NCBI GenBank assembly: GCA_964370795.1
Contig: CAYJME010000162.1
Span: 1 to 7,926, forward strand
Source of the DNA: JAHFOW01 sp964370795
GTDB lineage: Bacteria; Planctomycetota; Brocadiia; Brocadiales; Brocadiaceae
DNA: 7,926 bases
Direction: 5' to 3'
Shown: piece after piece, positions 1 to 6,306 of the stretch
Numbering within the stretch: the stretch's first letter is position 1
Layout of the letters: every line of letters begins with the position of its first letter
The notes under the pieces: generated by a model
Told to the model about the DNA's origin: nothing
Seen by the model: only the letters and a program-made list of their open reading frames with translations
Database searches by the model: none
Program-made: the position numbers and the translations under genes

Positions 1-477
1 CTCAAGACCTCTCTGCCAACAGAAGTTCAAGCATTAGGAGATTTGATGTCCTCAGAGTCATCTATATCCATTCATATTAGGCGAGGGGATTACATCTCAG
101 ATTCAGTGGTTAATAACATATTAGGGGTGATATCTGATGAATATTATAAAAAAGCAATCAATCTAATAATGGAACGCATAAATAAACCCAAATTCTATAT
201 CTTCAGTGATGATATTTCCTGGGTTAAACAAAACTTTTATCCGGAAATGGAAAAACATATAATTGACCTAAACTTGCCAAATCGCGATGTTTACGAATTA
301 TGGTTAATGTCCCAATGCAAACACAATATCATTGCTAACAGTTCGTTCAGCTGGTGGGGGGCTTGGCTAGGGAATTACCCAGAAAAAATTGTGATTGCAC
401 CCGAAATCTGGTCTAAAAGGCCACTGAGGGAGTTATCGAAAATAATTCCCTCTTCCTGGGTCAAGGTAAAAAATTAA
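1..477 (+). CDS. GT11 family alpha-1,2-fucosyltransferase-like protein, C-terminal part (5' end outside window)
   Basis: The frame is open from base 1, so the gene begins upstream; the 158 visible codons are about the C-terminal half of a family usually near 280-300 residues. An ATG at 43 is internal and not the real start. The visible motifs are HIRRGDY (about residues 26-32, the GDP-fucose-binding HxRRxDY signature of alpha-1,2- and alpha-1,6-fucosyltransferases), the SDD-xxWV segment near residue 70, and NSSFSWWGAWL near residue 115, which is characteristic of bacterial GT11 enzymes. The family transfers L-fucose from GDP-fucose to a galactose-type acceptor in the cytoplasm, on the lipid-linked glycan. 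The stop codon shares one base with the start of the next glycosyltransferase gene, so the two are probably co-translated. The AT-rich composition matches the following genes. Family assignment is firm; the exact acceptor and linkage are inferred. Confidence 0.88.
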   Translation, partial: LKTSLPTEVQALGDLMSSESSISIHIRRGDYISDSVVNNILGVISDEYYKKAINLIMERINKPKFYIFSDDISWVKQNFYPEMEKHIIDLNLPNRDVYELWLMSQCKHNIIANSSFSWWGAWLGNYPEKIVIAPEIWSKRPLRELSKIIPSSWVKVKN

Positions 478-479
478 TG
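463..479 (+). promoter_or_regulatory. Ribosome binding site and TAATG stop/start overlap coupling two glycosyltransferases
   Basis: The stop TAA (475-477) of the fucosyltransferase shares its last A with the ATG at 477. An AAGG at 463-466 lies ten bases upstream of that ATG, a long but usable Shine-Dalgarno spacing. The arrangement is typical of translational coupling and supports 477 as the start of the next gene. Confidence 0.55.
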
Positions 480-1529
480 AACGCAAATCCCCTGGTAAGT
501 GTAATTATGCCGGTTTACAACGGCGAAAAATATATTGAAGAAGCCATTCAATCAGTAATAAATCAGACTTACTCCCCAATTGAAATTATTGTCATTAATG
601 ATGGTTCCACTGACCGGACAAAAGACATTCTTGAACAATATCGAGATCGAATAATTTTCCGATCCCAGGCCAATAAAGGAGCAGCAGAAAGTTTAAACTA
701 TGGTGTTTCCCTGGCAAACGGCAAGTATTTTGCCAGGCTAGACGCAGACGACATTGCACTGCCAGACCGGATTGTAAAACAAGTTGCCTTGCTGGAAAAA
801 CATGCAAAAACTGGAATTTGTGGCTCTTCGGCAATGATAATTAATGAGGTTGGAGACCACATTTGCTTACAAAAAATGCCATTGGCCGATATTGAAATTA
901 GATGGAAATCGTTGTTCACATCACCATTCGTTTCATCCTCGGTGATGGCAAGAATGGAAATCATCAAAAGTTATGGGGTTGCTCATAATCCAGCCTTTCA
1001 ACCCGCTGAAGATTATGGCTTTTGGTCAGACATATTGAAGCATGGAGATGGATTTAATCTGGAAGACACCTTGGTTTATTACCGGGTTCATCAGAATAGT
1101 ATTTCAACGACAAAACGAGAGATACAACAAAGTAATCAAGTTATTATTGCCAGAGAAAATATAAAAATTCTCCTCGATAAAGAACTTTCAGATTTCGATG
1201 TTAAAAATTTATGTTTGCTTACATCATTGGACACTAAAAGTTATAAAACCATCAAAATTGACATCCAGTTTACATTACTTCAATTCTTAGACCTCTGGCA
1301 ATTATTTAAGGAGAAATTCAGCAGTTCCAGAGAAATCGAACCGTTAGAGCAGAAAGTCTTAGCCCAGTCATTCGGGATTTTGATGATATATGTCCCAATT
1401 CGAGATAAAGGAGAAGTAATCCGCAAACTCACTTCAATAAGGAAGAATTGGATTCTTGTAATACCTCGACTCATTATTCCTTATATAAAAAAATTTTTAA
1501 CTTATCAACAAATTAAAAAATACCGGTAA
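477..1529 (+). CDS. GT2 family glycosyltransferase (GT-A fold)
   Basis: This 350-residue protein begins with the classic GT2 start, VSVIMPVYNGEKYIEEAIQS (residues 7-26). It continues with NDGSTD (41-46, nucleotide-binding Asp) and the metal-binding DAD motif in ARLDADD (Asp89 and Asp91). An ED pair in AEDYGFW follows, near residue 177, where the family has its acceptor/catalytic-base region. GT2 enzymes are inverting transferases that use a UDP- or dTDP-sugar. Here the enzyme would extend a lipid-linked oligosaccharide on the cytoplasmic face. The C-terminal ~120 residues are not conserved-looking; they end in a hydrophobic, basic stretch (WILVIPRLIIPYIKKFL) that could dock on the membrane. 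The gene is very AT-rich: the block 1201-1260 is 23% G+C by hand count, which suggests a transferred variable cassette. The sugar donor and acceptor cannot be read from sequence. Confidence 0.92.
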   Translation: MNANPLVSVIMPVYNGEKYIEEAIQSVINQTYSPIEIIVINDGSTDRTKDILEQYRDRIIFRSQANKGAAESLNYGVSLANGKYFARLDADDIALPDRIVKQVALLEKHAKTGICGSSAMIINEVGDHICLQKMPLADIEIRWKSLFTSPFVSSSVMARMEIIKSYGVAHNPAFQPAEDYGFWSDILKHGDGFNLEDTLVYYRVHQNSISTTKREIQQSNQVIIARENIKILLDKELSDFDVKNLCLLTSLDTKSYKTIKIDIQFTLLQFLDLWQLFKEKFSSSREIEPLEQKVLAQSFGILMIYVPIRDKGEVIRKLTSIRKNWILVIPRLIIPYIKKFLTYQQIKKYR

Positions 1530-1602
1530 GGGTGACAAAAATTTTGGGAACACTTATTGCTCCTGTTTTACAATAATACCCGTATGATAATATTAGGTTG
1601 TC
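1530..1602 (+). promoter_or_regulatory. Short spacer with a possible weak promoter (TATGAT at 1583-1588)
   Basis: This is the only real gap within the left gene block. It is AT-rich and contains a -10-like TATGAT (1583-1588) and an overlapping TAATAT (1588-1593). A TTTACA (1567-1572) lies 15 bases before the latter. No pairing has ideal 16-18 base spacing, and AT-rich DNA yields such matches by chance. No GC-rich hairpin followed by a T run is present, so I see no intrinsic terminator. The downstream gene has only a weak AGG (1595-1597) as ribosome binding site. Confidence 0.2.
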
Positions 1603-2829
1603 ATGCACCATATTTTATTAATTTCCTTCCTTTATGAGCCAACCCTTGGTGGGGGTGCTGCTACAGTTCCATACCTACTGGCCCGGCAATTAGTCGAAAG
1701 GGGGAATCAGGTTTCAGTTCTCACAAGCTCCCCGGATAAAACCCTAATGCATGAAAATGTAGACGGAATTTGCCTGTATCGGATACCTAATTATAACCTT
1801 TACTGGGTACACGATAAAGAAAATAAATCAGGTTTTCAAAAGACCATTTGGCAGTTTATTGACATCTGGAACCCATGGGTCTACCGAATAACAAAAGAAA
1901 TAATCATACAAATAAAACCCGAAATTATTCATGTGCATAAACTTAGAGGATTGTCCCCAAGCGTATGGAATGCAGCCCTTGACCTGGGAATTCCAGTTAT
2001 TCATACCTGCCATGATTATGAACTGATCAGTCCACAGGGAACGCTCAGTGGTCGGATTGGGCAAATGGCAGTTAATCAATCCTGGTTGTTACGACCTTAC
2101 CAGAGCATCAGGCGGAAAGCCTCGAAATTTATAAGTGCCTTTACAGCGCCATCTCTAGGATTGTTGCAAACCCATCTAGATCTTGGCTTTTTTCCTCAAG
2201 CAGTGCACACGGTAATTCCCAATTCGCATGGCTATAGCCAAGCACAATTAGCAACGTTAGAACAGCTTAGGAGAGACAAAAAGCTTGGTGATCCATTAAG
2301 ACTGCTTTACCTGGGGCGGATTCACCCCGAAAAAGGGATTCAAGATTTGTTAAAAGCTTTTAATTCTACATTTGAAGTTAATGACCAGCTTGTGTTGGAT
2401 ATTGCTGGCGATGGACCGGAGTTGCCTGAGCTTAAGTTGCGATATGAGGGACACCATGCGATTAATTTCCACGGTCACGTGACTGGAGAAGAAAAGGAAA
2501 ATCTTCTTTCGGGTTGCGATTTACTCGTTTTTCCTTCCATTGCGAAGGAAGGTTTAGGTATGGTCATAATCGAATCTCTCGCGCATGGAAAACCTGTCAT
2601 TACCACCCGCTGCGGTGGGCCTGAAGAGATCATTGAGGAAGGAATCACTGGTTTTTTTGTAGATTCAGGAAAACCAGAGGCATTGAAGGAAAAAATCCTT
2701 TTAGTTTATGAAAACAGAGAGAAGTTGTTGGAAATGCGTGCAGCCTGCCATAAAACCGCCCAGAAATACAGCATTGAAAATAATGTCGAAAGTTATTTAT
2801 CTCTCTACCAAAGGTTAGTCAATGGTTAA
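1603..2829 (+). CDS. GT4 family glycosyltransferase (GT-B fold)
   Basis: This 408-residue retaining glycosyltransferase has the two-domain GT-B layout. The N-terminal acceptor domain carries the glycine-rich GGGAATVPYLLARQLVERG (16-34, the usual GG..R/A..L..GH.V pattern) and a conserved HxC-HDYE segment (134-140). The C-terminal donor domain begins with LGRIHPEKGI (237-246), followed by IAGDGPE (267-273), FHGHV (289-293) and the EX7E motif with Glu316 and Glu324 in KEGLGMVIIESLAHGKPV. It ends with GGPEEII...GFFV. The family uses a nucleotide sugar in the cytoplasm. The ATG at 1603 gives a canonical beta-strand start (HHILLISFLYEPTLGG) and no better in-frame start was seen upstream. The gene overlaps the next by eight bases. 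Composition is AT-rich like its left neighbours. Donor specificity (for example glucose, mannose or rhamnose) is unknown. Confidence 0.93.
   Translation: MHHILLISFLYEPTLGGGAATVPYLLARQLVERGNQVSVLTSSPDKTLMHENVDGICLYRIPNYNLYWVHDKENKSGFQKTIWQFIDIWNPWVYRITKEIIIQIKPEIIHVHKLRGLSPSVWNAALDLGIPVIHTCHDYELISPQGTLSGRIGQMAVNQSWLLRPYQSIRRKASKFISAFTAPSLGLLQTHLDLGFFPQAVHTVIPNSHGYSQAQLATLEQLRRDKKLGDPLRLLYLGRIHPEKGIQDLLKAFNSTFEVNDQLVLDIAGDGPELPELKLRYEGHHAINFHGHVTGEEKENLLSGCDLLVFPSIAKEGLGMVIIESLAHGKPVITTRCGGPEEIIEEGITGFFVDSGKPEALKEKILLVYENREKLLEMRAACHKTAQKYSIENNVESYLSLYQRLVNG
2812..2824 (+). promoter_or_regulatory. Ribosome binding site for the GT26 gene inside the end of the GT4 gene
   Basis: AGG at 2812-2814 lies seven bases before the ATG at 2822, which is within the last codons of the GT4 gene (stop 2827-2829). 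The eight-base overlap and well-spaced site support this start and suggest coupled translation. Confidence 0.55.
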
Positions 2830-3646
2830 CGGTATCGCACCCGCCAATTTATTTAAAATTCCGACTGAAAAAATAAGGATTTTTGGGGTTGGAATTGATA
2901 ATTTATCCCTAAATGCTCTGTTGAAAATAATTGAAAAATCCATTAAATCCGATCAAAAATGCATCTTGAATTATGTCAATATCCATGCATTAAACCTGGC
3001 CCATTCAACACCCTGGTTTCGTTCATTTTTAAATCATTCAGACATCGTTTTTTGCGACGGCTTTGGAGCAATCCTTGGCGCGTGGTTGACCGGGCAAAAG
3101 CTGGAGCACCGCTTCACCCCGCCGGACTGGATTGACCAATTGTGCGAGCTGAGCAGTATGGAAGGGTTTTCCTTATATCTACTCGGTGCGCAGCCGGGTG
3201 TGGCAGAAAAAGCAGCCAATAGTTTACGTGAAAAACATCCTGGCTGCAACATTATCGGTACTTATCATGGCTATTTTGAAAAAAACATTGGCAGTCCCGA
3301 AAATGAAAAGGTAATCAAGGAAATTAATAGCCTAAGACCGAATATTTTGATCGTCGGTTTTGGCATGCCCATGCAGGAAAAATGGATTCAGGAGAATTTT
3401 GGCCGGCTGGACGTGAATGTATTTCTGCCGGTAGGCGCTGCTTTGGATTACATCTCCGGCGAGGTACGCCGCGCCCCACGCTGGATGACCGACCATGGTC
3501 TGGAGTGGCTGGGACGGTTAATCATCGAGCCGCGCCGTTTATGGAAACGCTATCTGATTGGGATTCCGGTATTCTTTTGGTGCGTTCTGCTGCAGCGCCT
3601 GGGTCTGTTACGATTTGACGAGGACTCCTCCCCCCGTACAGAATGA
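2822..3646 (+). CDS. WecG/TagA/CpsF (GT26) family glycosyltransferase
   Basis: This 274-residue protein matches the GT26 family over its whole length. It has the N-terminal VNIHALN segment (52-58) and FCDGFGAILGAWL (77-89) with Asp79 at the position of the family's essential Asp. It also has LLGAQPGVAEKAA, VGFGMPMQEKW (168-178, with the conserved Gln175-Glu176), and LPVGAALDYISGEVRRAPRWM. The C-terminal end is rich in Arg/Trp and hydrophobic residues (EPRRLWKRYLIGIPVFFWCVL) and corresponds to the membrane-binding appendage of TagA-type enzymes. Characterised members add the second sugar (ManNAc or ManNAcA) to an undecaprenyl-diphosphate-linked GlcNAc. An equivalent second-sugar role after the phosphotransferase downstream is likely, but the sugar is not known. 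Base composition changes sharply inside the gene: about 34% G+C at 2881-3060, 54% at 3061-3240, 36% at 3241-3360 and 58% at 3361-3540. Confidence 0.93.
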   Translation: MVNGIAPANLFKIPTEKIRIFGVGIDNLSLNALLKIIEKSIKSDQKCILNYVNIHALNLAHSTPWFRSFLNHSDIVFCDGFGAILGAWLTGQKLEHRFTPPDWIDQLCELSSMEGFSLYLLGAQPGVAEKAANSLREKHPGCNIIGTYHGYFEKNIGSPENEKVIKEINSLRPNILIVGFGMPMQEKWIQENFGRLDVNVFLPVGAALDYISGEVRRAPRWMTDHGLEWLGRLIIEPRRLWKRYLIGIPVFFWCVLLQRLGLLRFDEDSSPRTE

Positions 3647-3772
3647 CAGGTTCAATGGCAGCGCGTTGATTTTCTAAAGAAATTCTACGCCCTTCCACAC
3701 GGGCCCCTTTATTAATGGCTGTAAAATCGAAATGAAAATTCATAAAAAATTAGGACCCTTAAAGGGGGCGTG
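3647..3772 (+). promoter_or_regulatory. 126-base intergenic spacer with a possible -10 element (TAAAAT, 3722-3727)
   Basis: The spacer separates the GT26 gene from the ligase/TPR gene and is long enough for an independent promoter. TAAAAT at 3722-3727 could be a -10 element, giving a leader of about 40 bases before the strong ribosome binding site, but no acceptable -35 box lies 16-18 bases upstream. A small AT hairpin (TTTCT/AGAAA near 3672-3683) and a GGGCCC palindrome (3701-3706) are present. Neither is followed by a convincing T run, so I do not call a terminator. Confidence 0.22.
3763..3768 (+). promoter_or_regulatory. Strong Shine-Dalgarno AGGGGG that selects the ATG at 3773
   Basis: AGGGGG sits four bases before the ATG at 3773, but only one base before the alternative in-frame GTG at 3770. 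The ATG is therefore the better start. The site partly overlaps a small inverted repeat CCCT-TAA-AGGG that could fold over it. Confidence 0.6.
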
Positions 3773-6067
3773 ATGCTTCAATTGGGTAAAGTTCGCTGGA
3801 AATTCATTTTGGCAACCAGCGCCATCTGGCTGGCGGCCACAGTGGCGGTGTTTTTCCTGGAGTTTTTGCCAGGAGTCACCGTCCCGCTGCTCTTGACGCT
3901 TGGACTGGCGGCCTGGTGGTTCGTGACCCACGGACAAACCAGCCGGCTTGCTTTGCCGGTGTTTGTATTCTGGCTGGCGCTGTTGGCAACCTCATTGCTG
4001 TCGATCGAGCCGCACCGCTCGCTGTATTGGCTGGTTCTGATTGGCAGCGGATTATTATTAACTCTTTTGACCACAGGAATCAACTGGAAAGCGGGGGGCA
4101 GCCGGCAAATTATCAGCGGATTGCTCATTTGCGGCGGTGCAGCCGGCATCTACCTGTTTGCACATGCGCTCAACTGGTATATGATCTGGTTAAAGGCCTT
4201 TCCAGGTGAATGGCTACCGTGGGTCAGCTACCGGCTGCCCGGAGGTAATAATACAGGAGCATATTTTGCTAGTTGCGCACTACTGGCGGTCAGTTTGGCG
4301 CTAAAAGAGCATGAAGTCATCAAGCGGTTTTTGCTCGGGCTATATGCCGTCTTGGCTGTGGTGTTGAGCTTCCTGGCCTCGTCACGTGGGGCGCTGGTAG
4401 GGTTAGCGGTTGCCGCGGTGGTATGGGCAGTGATCGAGCGCCAGACTTGGATGCAATGGTTAGCTCCGGTGATTAAGTTTTTTAGCCGGCGAAAAGTGTT
4501 GGGGTTTGCACTACTGGTTTCATTAGCACTGGCGCTGGTTGCGGCGGGTTGGGTGCTGCTGAATGTGCTTGCCAACCATCCTACGCATGGCGGGGCTGTT
4601 TTAAATGCACGTTCTTTTTTTTGGTCTGTCGGTTGGGATATGTTCACCCAGTCCCCTGTCTGGGGCAAGGGCCTATATACCTTCAGCGCGTTTTTTATGC
4701 AAGCCGTTTCGGTACCCCCGTGGGATATTTTCCTGCATGCGCACAATATGCACCTGGACGTTTTGGCTAATAGCGGGTTGATCGGTGCGGCAGCGTATAT
4801 CTGGCTATTGTGGGCTGCTTTTCGAGCATTACTTCGCGCCCGCCGGGCTGCGCCAGTTGAAAGCCAGGGGCTTGTGCTAGGCGCAACCCTGATGCTGGCC
4901 GGATACCTAGGTCACGGGATGTTTGACGCGCTGTACCATATGCCAGCCGCTTCCATCAACCTGGCGCTGGCGCTGGGGGCGGCACTGGCGTTCGACCCGC
5001 CGGTAGCCCAGCGCATACCGCGCAGGTCTTTTGCAGCACTGGGGGTAGGGGTATGCCTGCTGGCATGGGGCGCAGCCGCGGTGCGCGCACCGGCTCTACA
5101 GGCTATTGCTGCGGCAAACGAAGGCAAATGGCAGGCAGCCACCGCAAAGATGGAGGATGCGCTCAAGCTTATCCCATTTTCACCATATTATCAGGCGCAG
5201 GCAGGTTTAATGGCAGCCAATGATGCCGCGCAAGGCAACCCCCATGCACTTGAGATAGCCGCAGTTCACCTGGAGAAGGCAGTGCAACTGGATCCCTCGT
5301 ACGCGGCGCATCATTTTAACCTGGGAGCGGTGTATCGCGCTCAAGGCCGGCTGGCTGAGGCGCTTGCGGAGTTTGAGGAAGCTGCCCGCATTGCACCGCG
5401 CTGGGATTTAGCCGCGCTCCATGTAGGGATGGTTGCTGAAGCATTAGGGGAGAATGACCGGGCGCTGCGCTCCTACTGGTCAGCGCTGGATTTGAATCCG
5501 ATAGCGGCAGATGATGACTTCTGGAAGAGCAGCGTTGTGCGGCAAAAAGCGCTGGACCTGTTCCGCATCGCCTCCCCTCCTGCTGCGTCAGAGACCGAGC
5601 TGACCGATGAAGCGATTATTCGTCGGTCCTATGCCGGGGCGATCCTTGAACGCGCCGGCCAGGCTCTGCAGGCAGCCGAGCTGGGCCGCGCACGAGCGCT
5701 GATCAGCGCGGCTGGGTTGGCTTACTTCAGCAGTGGTCTGGAGAGAATGGAATTTAACTGGCGGGGCGCTGAGCTGGCCGCCGCTGATGGCGATTATGCC
5801 ACTGCCAGCCAGTTGGGGGCAGAGGCGGTGCAAGGGTTGGCTGTGCAGGGTCTGCAAGGACCGGGGACAGCTGGATGGTCAATCTATGGACCTGGCATTT
5901 ATTGGATACCGGAATTGGAAGCCGAGTTGGCGCCGCAGACAGTTGTTTTTCGCACTTTTGGCGCATGGCCTGATCGCATGGAGCAGCTGGCAGCCTGGCA
6001 GGAAATGGCTGGAGACCCAACAGGGAGCGCAGCAACCCTGCAATTCCTGAAGAGTTGGCAAGAATAG
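3773..6067 (+). CDS. O-antigen ligase/polymerase-like membrane protein with C-terminal TPR domain
   Basis: This protein of 764 residues starts with about ten to twelve hydrophobic segments (roughly residues 10-440). The Wzy_C/O-antigen ligase core shows FLASSRGALVGL (near 200-211), NARSFFWSVGWDMF with an Arg near 280, PVWGKGLYTF (near 295-304), and HAHNMHLDVLANSGLIGA (near 322-339). An Arg near 205, an Arg near 280 and the His pair match the pattern of essential residues in WaaL-type ligases. The large loop before the HAHN motif should be extracytoplasmic. After a last membrane span near 420-438 come tetratricopeptide repeats, clearest at about 511-544 (FNLGAVYRAQGRLAEALAEF) and 545-578. An unassigned helical tail then runs to 764. 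Proteins of this family polymerise, or transfer to an acceptor, undecaprenyl-diphosphate-linked glycans on the outer face of the cytoplasmic membrane. Sequence alone does not separate ligase, Wzy polymerase or protein O-glycosyltransferase. The GC-rich composition contrasts with the left block. Confidence 0.87.
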   Translation: MLQLGKVRWKFILATSAIWLAATVAVFFLEFLPGVTVPLLLTLGLAAWWFVTHGQTSRLALPVFVFWLALLATSLLSIEPHRSLYWLVLIGSGLLLTLLTTGINWKAGGSRQIISGLLICGGAAGIYLFAHALNWYMIWLKAFPGEWLPWVSYRLPGGNNTGAYFASCALLAVSLALKEHEVIKRFLLGLYAVLAVVLSFLASSRGALVGLAVAAVVWAVIERQTWMQWLAPVIKFFSRRKVLGFALLVSLALALVAAGWVLLNVLANHPTHGGAVLNARSFFWSVGWDMFTQSPVWGKGLYTFSAFFMQAVSVPPWDIFLHAHNMHLDVLANSGLIGAAAYIWLLWAAFRALLRARRAAPVESQGLVLGATLMLAGYLGHGMFDALYHMPAASINLALALGAALAFDPPVAQRIPRRSFAALGVGVCLLAWGAAAVRAPALQAIAAANEGKWQAATAKMEDALKLIPFSPYYQAQAGLMAANDAAQGNPHALEIAAVHLEKAVQLDPSYAAHHFNLGAVYRAQGRLAEALAEFEEAARIAPRWDLAALHVGMVAEALGENDRALRSYWSALDLNPIAADDDFWKSSVVRQKALDLFRIASPPAASETELTDEAIIRRSYAGAILERAGQALQAAELGRARALISAAGLAYFSSGLERMEFNWRGAELAAADGDYATASQLGAEAVQGLAVQGLQGPGTAGWSIYGPGIYWIPELEAELAPQTVVFRTFGAWPDRMEQLAAWQEMAGDPTGSAATLQFLKSWQE

Positions 6068-6306
6068 TGCATACAAACGAGATTGAGTACAATGAAAGGG
6101 GAGCTTACTACCCTCACCCAACCTCTCCCTTTAGGGCGAGGAGCTCTTCCTGCCCTCATCCAGCTCCCACAGGGCGAAGAGCTTCCTGCCCTCATCCAGC
6201 TCCCACAGGGCGAAGAGCTTCCTGCCCTCACCCAGCCTCTCCCACAGGGCGAGGAGTCCTGGCCCTCGCCCTGCCCACCAGTCACATGACGCTTAATTCC
6301 TAACCC
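6068..6306. other. Intergenic region between ligase/TPR gene and sugar phosphotransferase gene
   Basis: Apart from the repeat array, this 239-base spacer shows no coding sequence with family resemblance. A short leader (6068-6110) precedes the array and about 44 bases follow it. An ATG at 6286 is in frame with the next gene but runs into TAA at 6301-6303 after five codons, so it cannot be the start. I see no clear Shine-Dalgarno sequence before 6307 and no convincing promoter. Confidence 0.6.
6111..6262 (+). repeat. Tandem array of about 36-base GC-rich palindromic repeats (four units)
   Basis: The units are 6111-6152 (about 42 bases, diverged), 6153-6188 and 6189-6224 (36 bases each, identical to one another), and 6225-6262 (about 38 bases, diverged). 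A decayed fifth start (CCCTCGCCC) follows at 6263. Each begins CCCTCAyCCA and contains a hairpin core. In units 1 and 4 the CCTC-T-CCC arm pairs with GGG-C-GAGG across a 3-4 base loop (6122-6141 and 6236-6254). In units 2 and 3 CCC/GGG closes an ACA loop, with outer AGCT arms. The motif resembles REP-like intergenic elements that occur in many copies in numerous bacterial genomes. No T run follows, so an intrinsic terminator is not clear, though the folded RNA could slow decay or reduce read-through. Because 36 is a multiple of three, the array stays open in several frames; these should not be called as genes. Confidence 0.85.

Noticed and set aside
3668..3710. Possible intrinsic terminator after the GT26 gene
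   Set aside because: The AT-only TTTCT/AGAAA hairpin is weak, and the GGGCCC palindrome before CTTTATT has no adequate stem and loop; neither fits a Rho-independent terminator.
4228..4746. 172-codon minus-strand open frame and similar long minus-strand frames inside the ligase/TPR and sugar transferase genes
   Set aside because: They lie opposite strongly supported genes in GC-rich DNA, show no family motifs, and have low-complexity composition typical of antisense shadow frames.
6153..6224. A CRISPR-like array, because of two identical 36-base repeats
   Set aside because: The repeats are directly adjacent without unique spacers and grade into diverged units; no cas gene is present.
6055..6303. 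Open frames across the repeat array translating as repeated Pro/Gln/Gly-rich units (such as QLPQGEELPAL)
   Set aside because: The repeat period of 36 is a multiple of three, so the frames stay open by arithmetic. They lack ribosome binding sites, overlap the end of the ligase/TPR gene or the spacer, and encode only the repeat.
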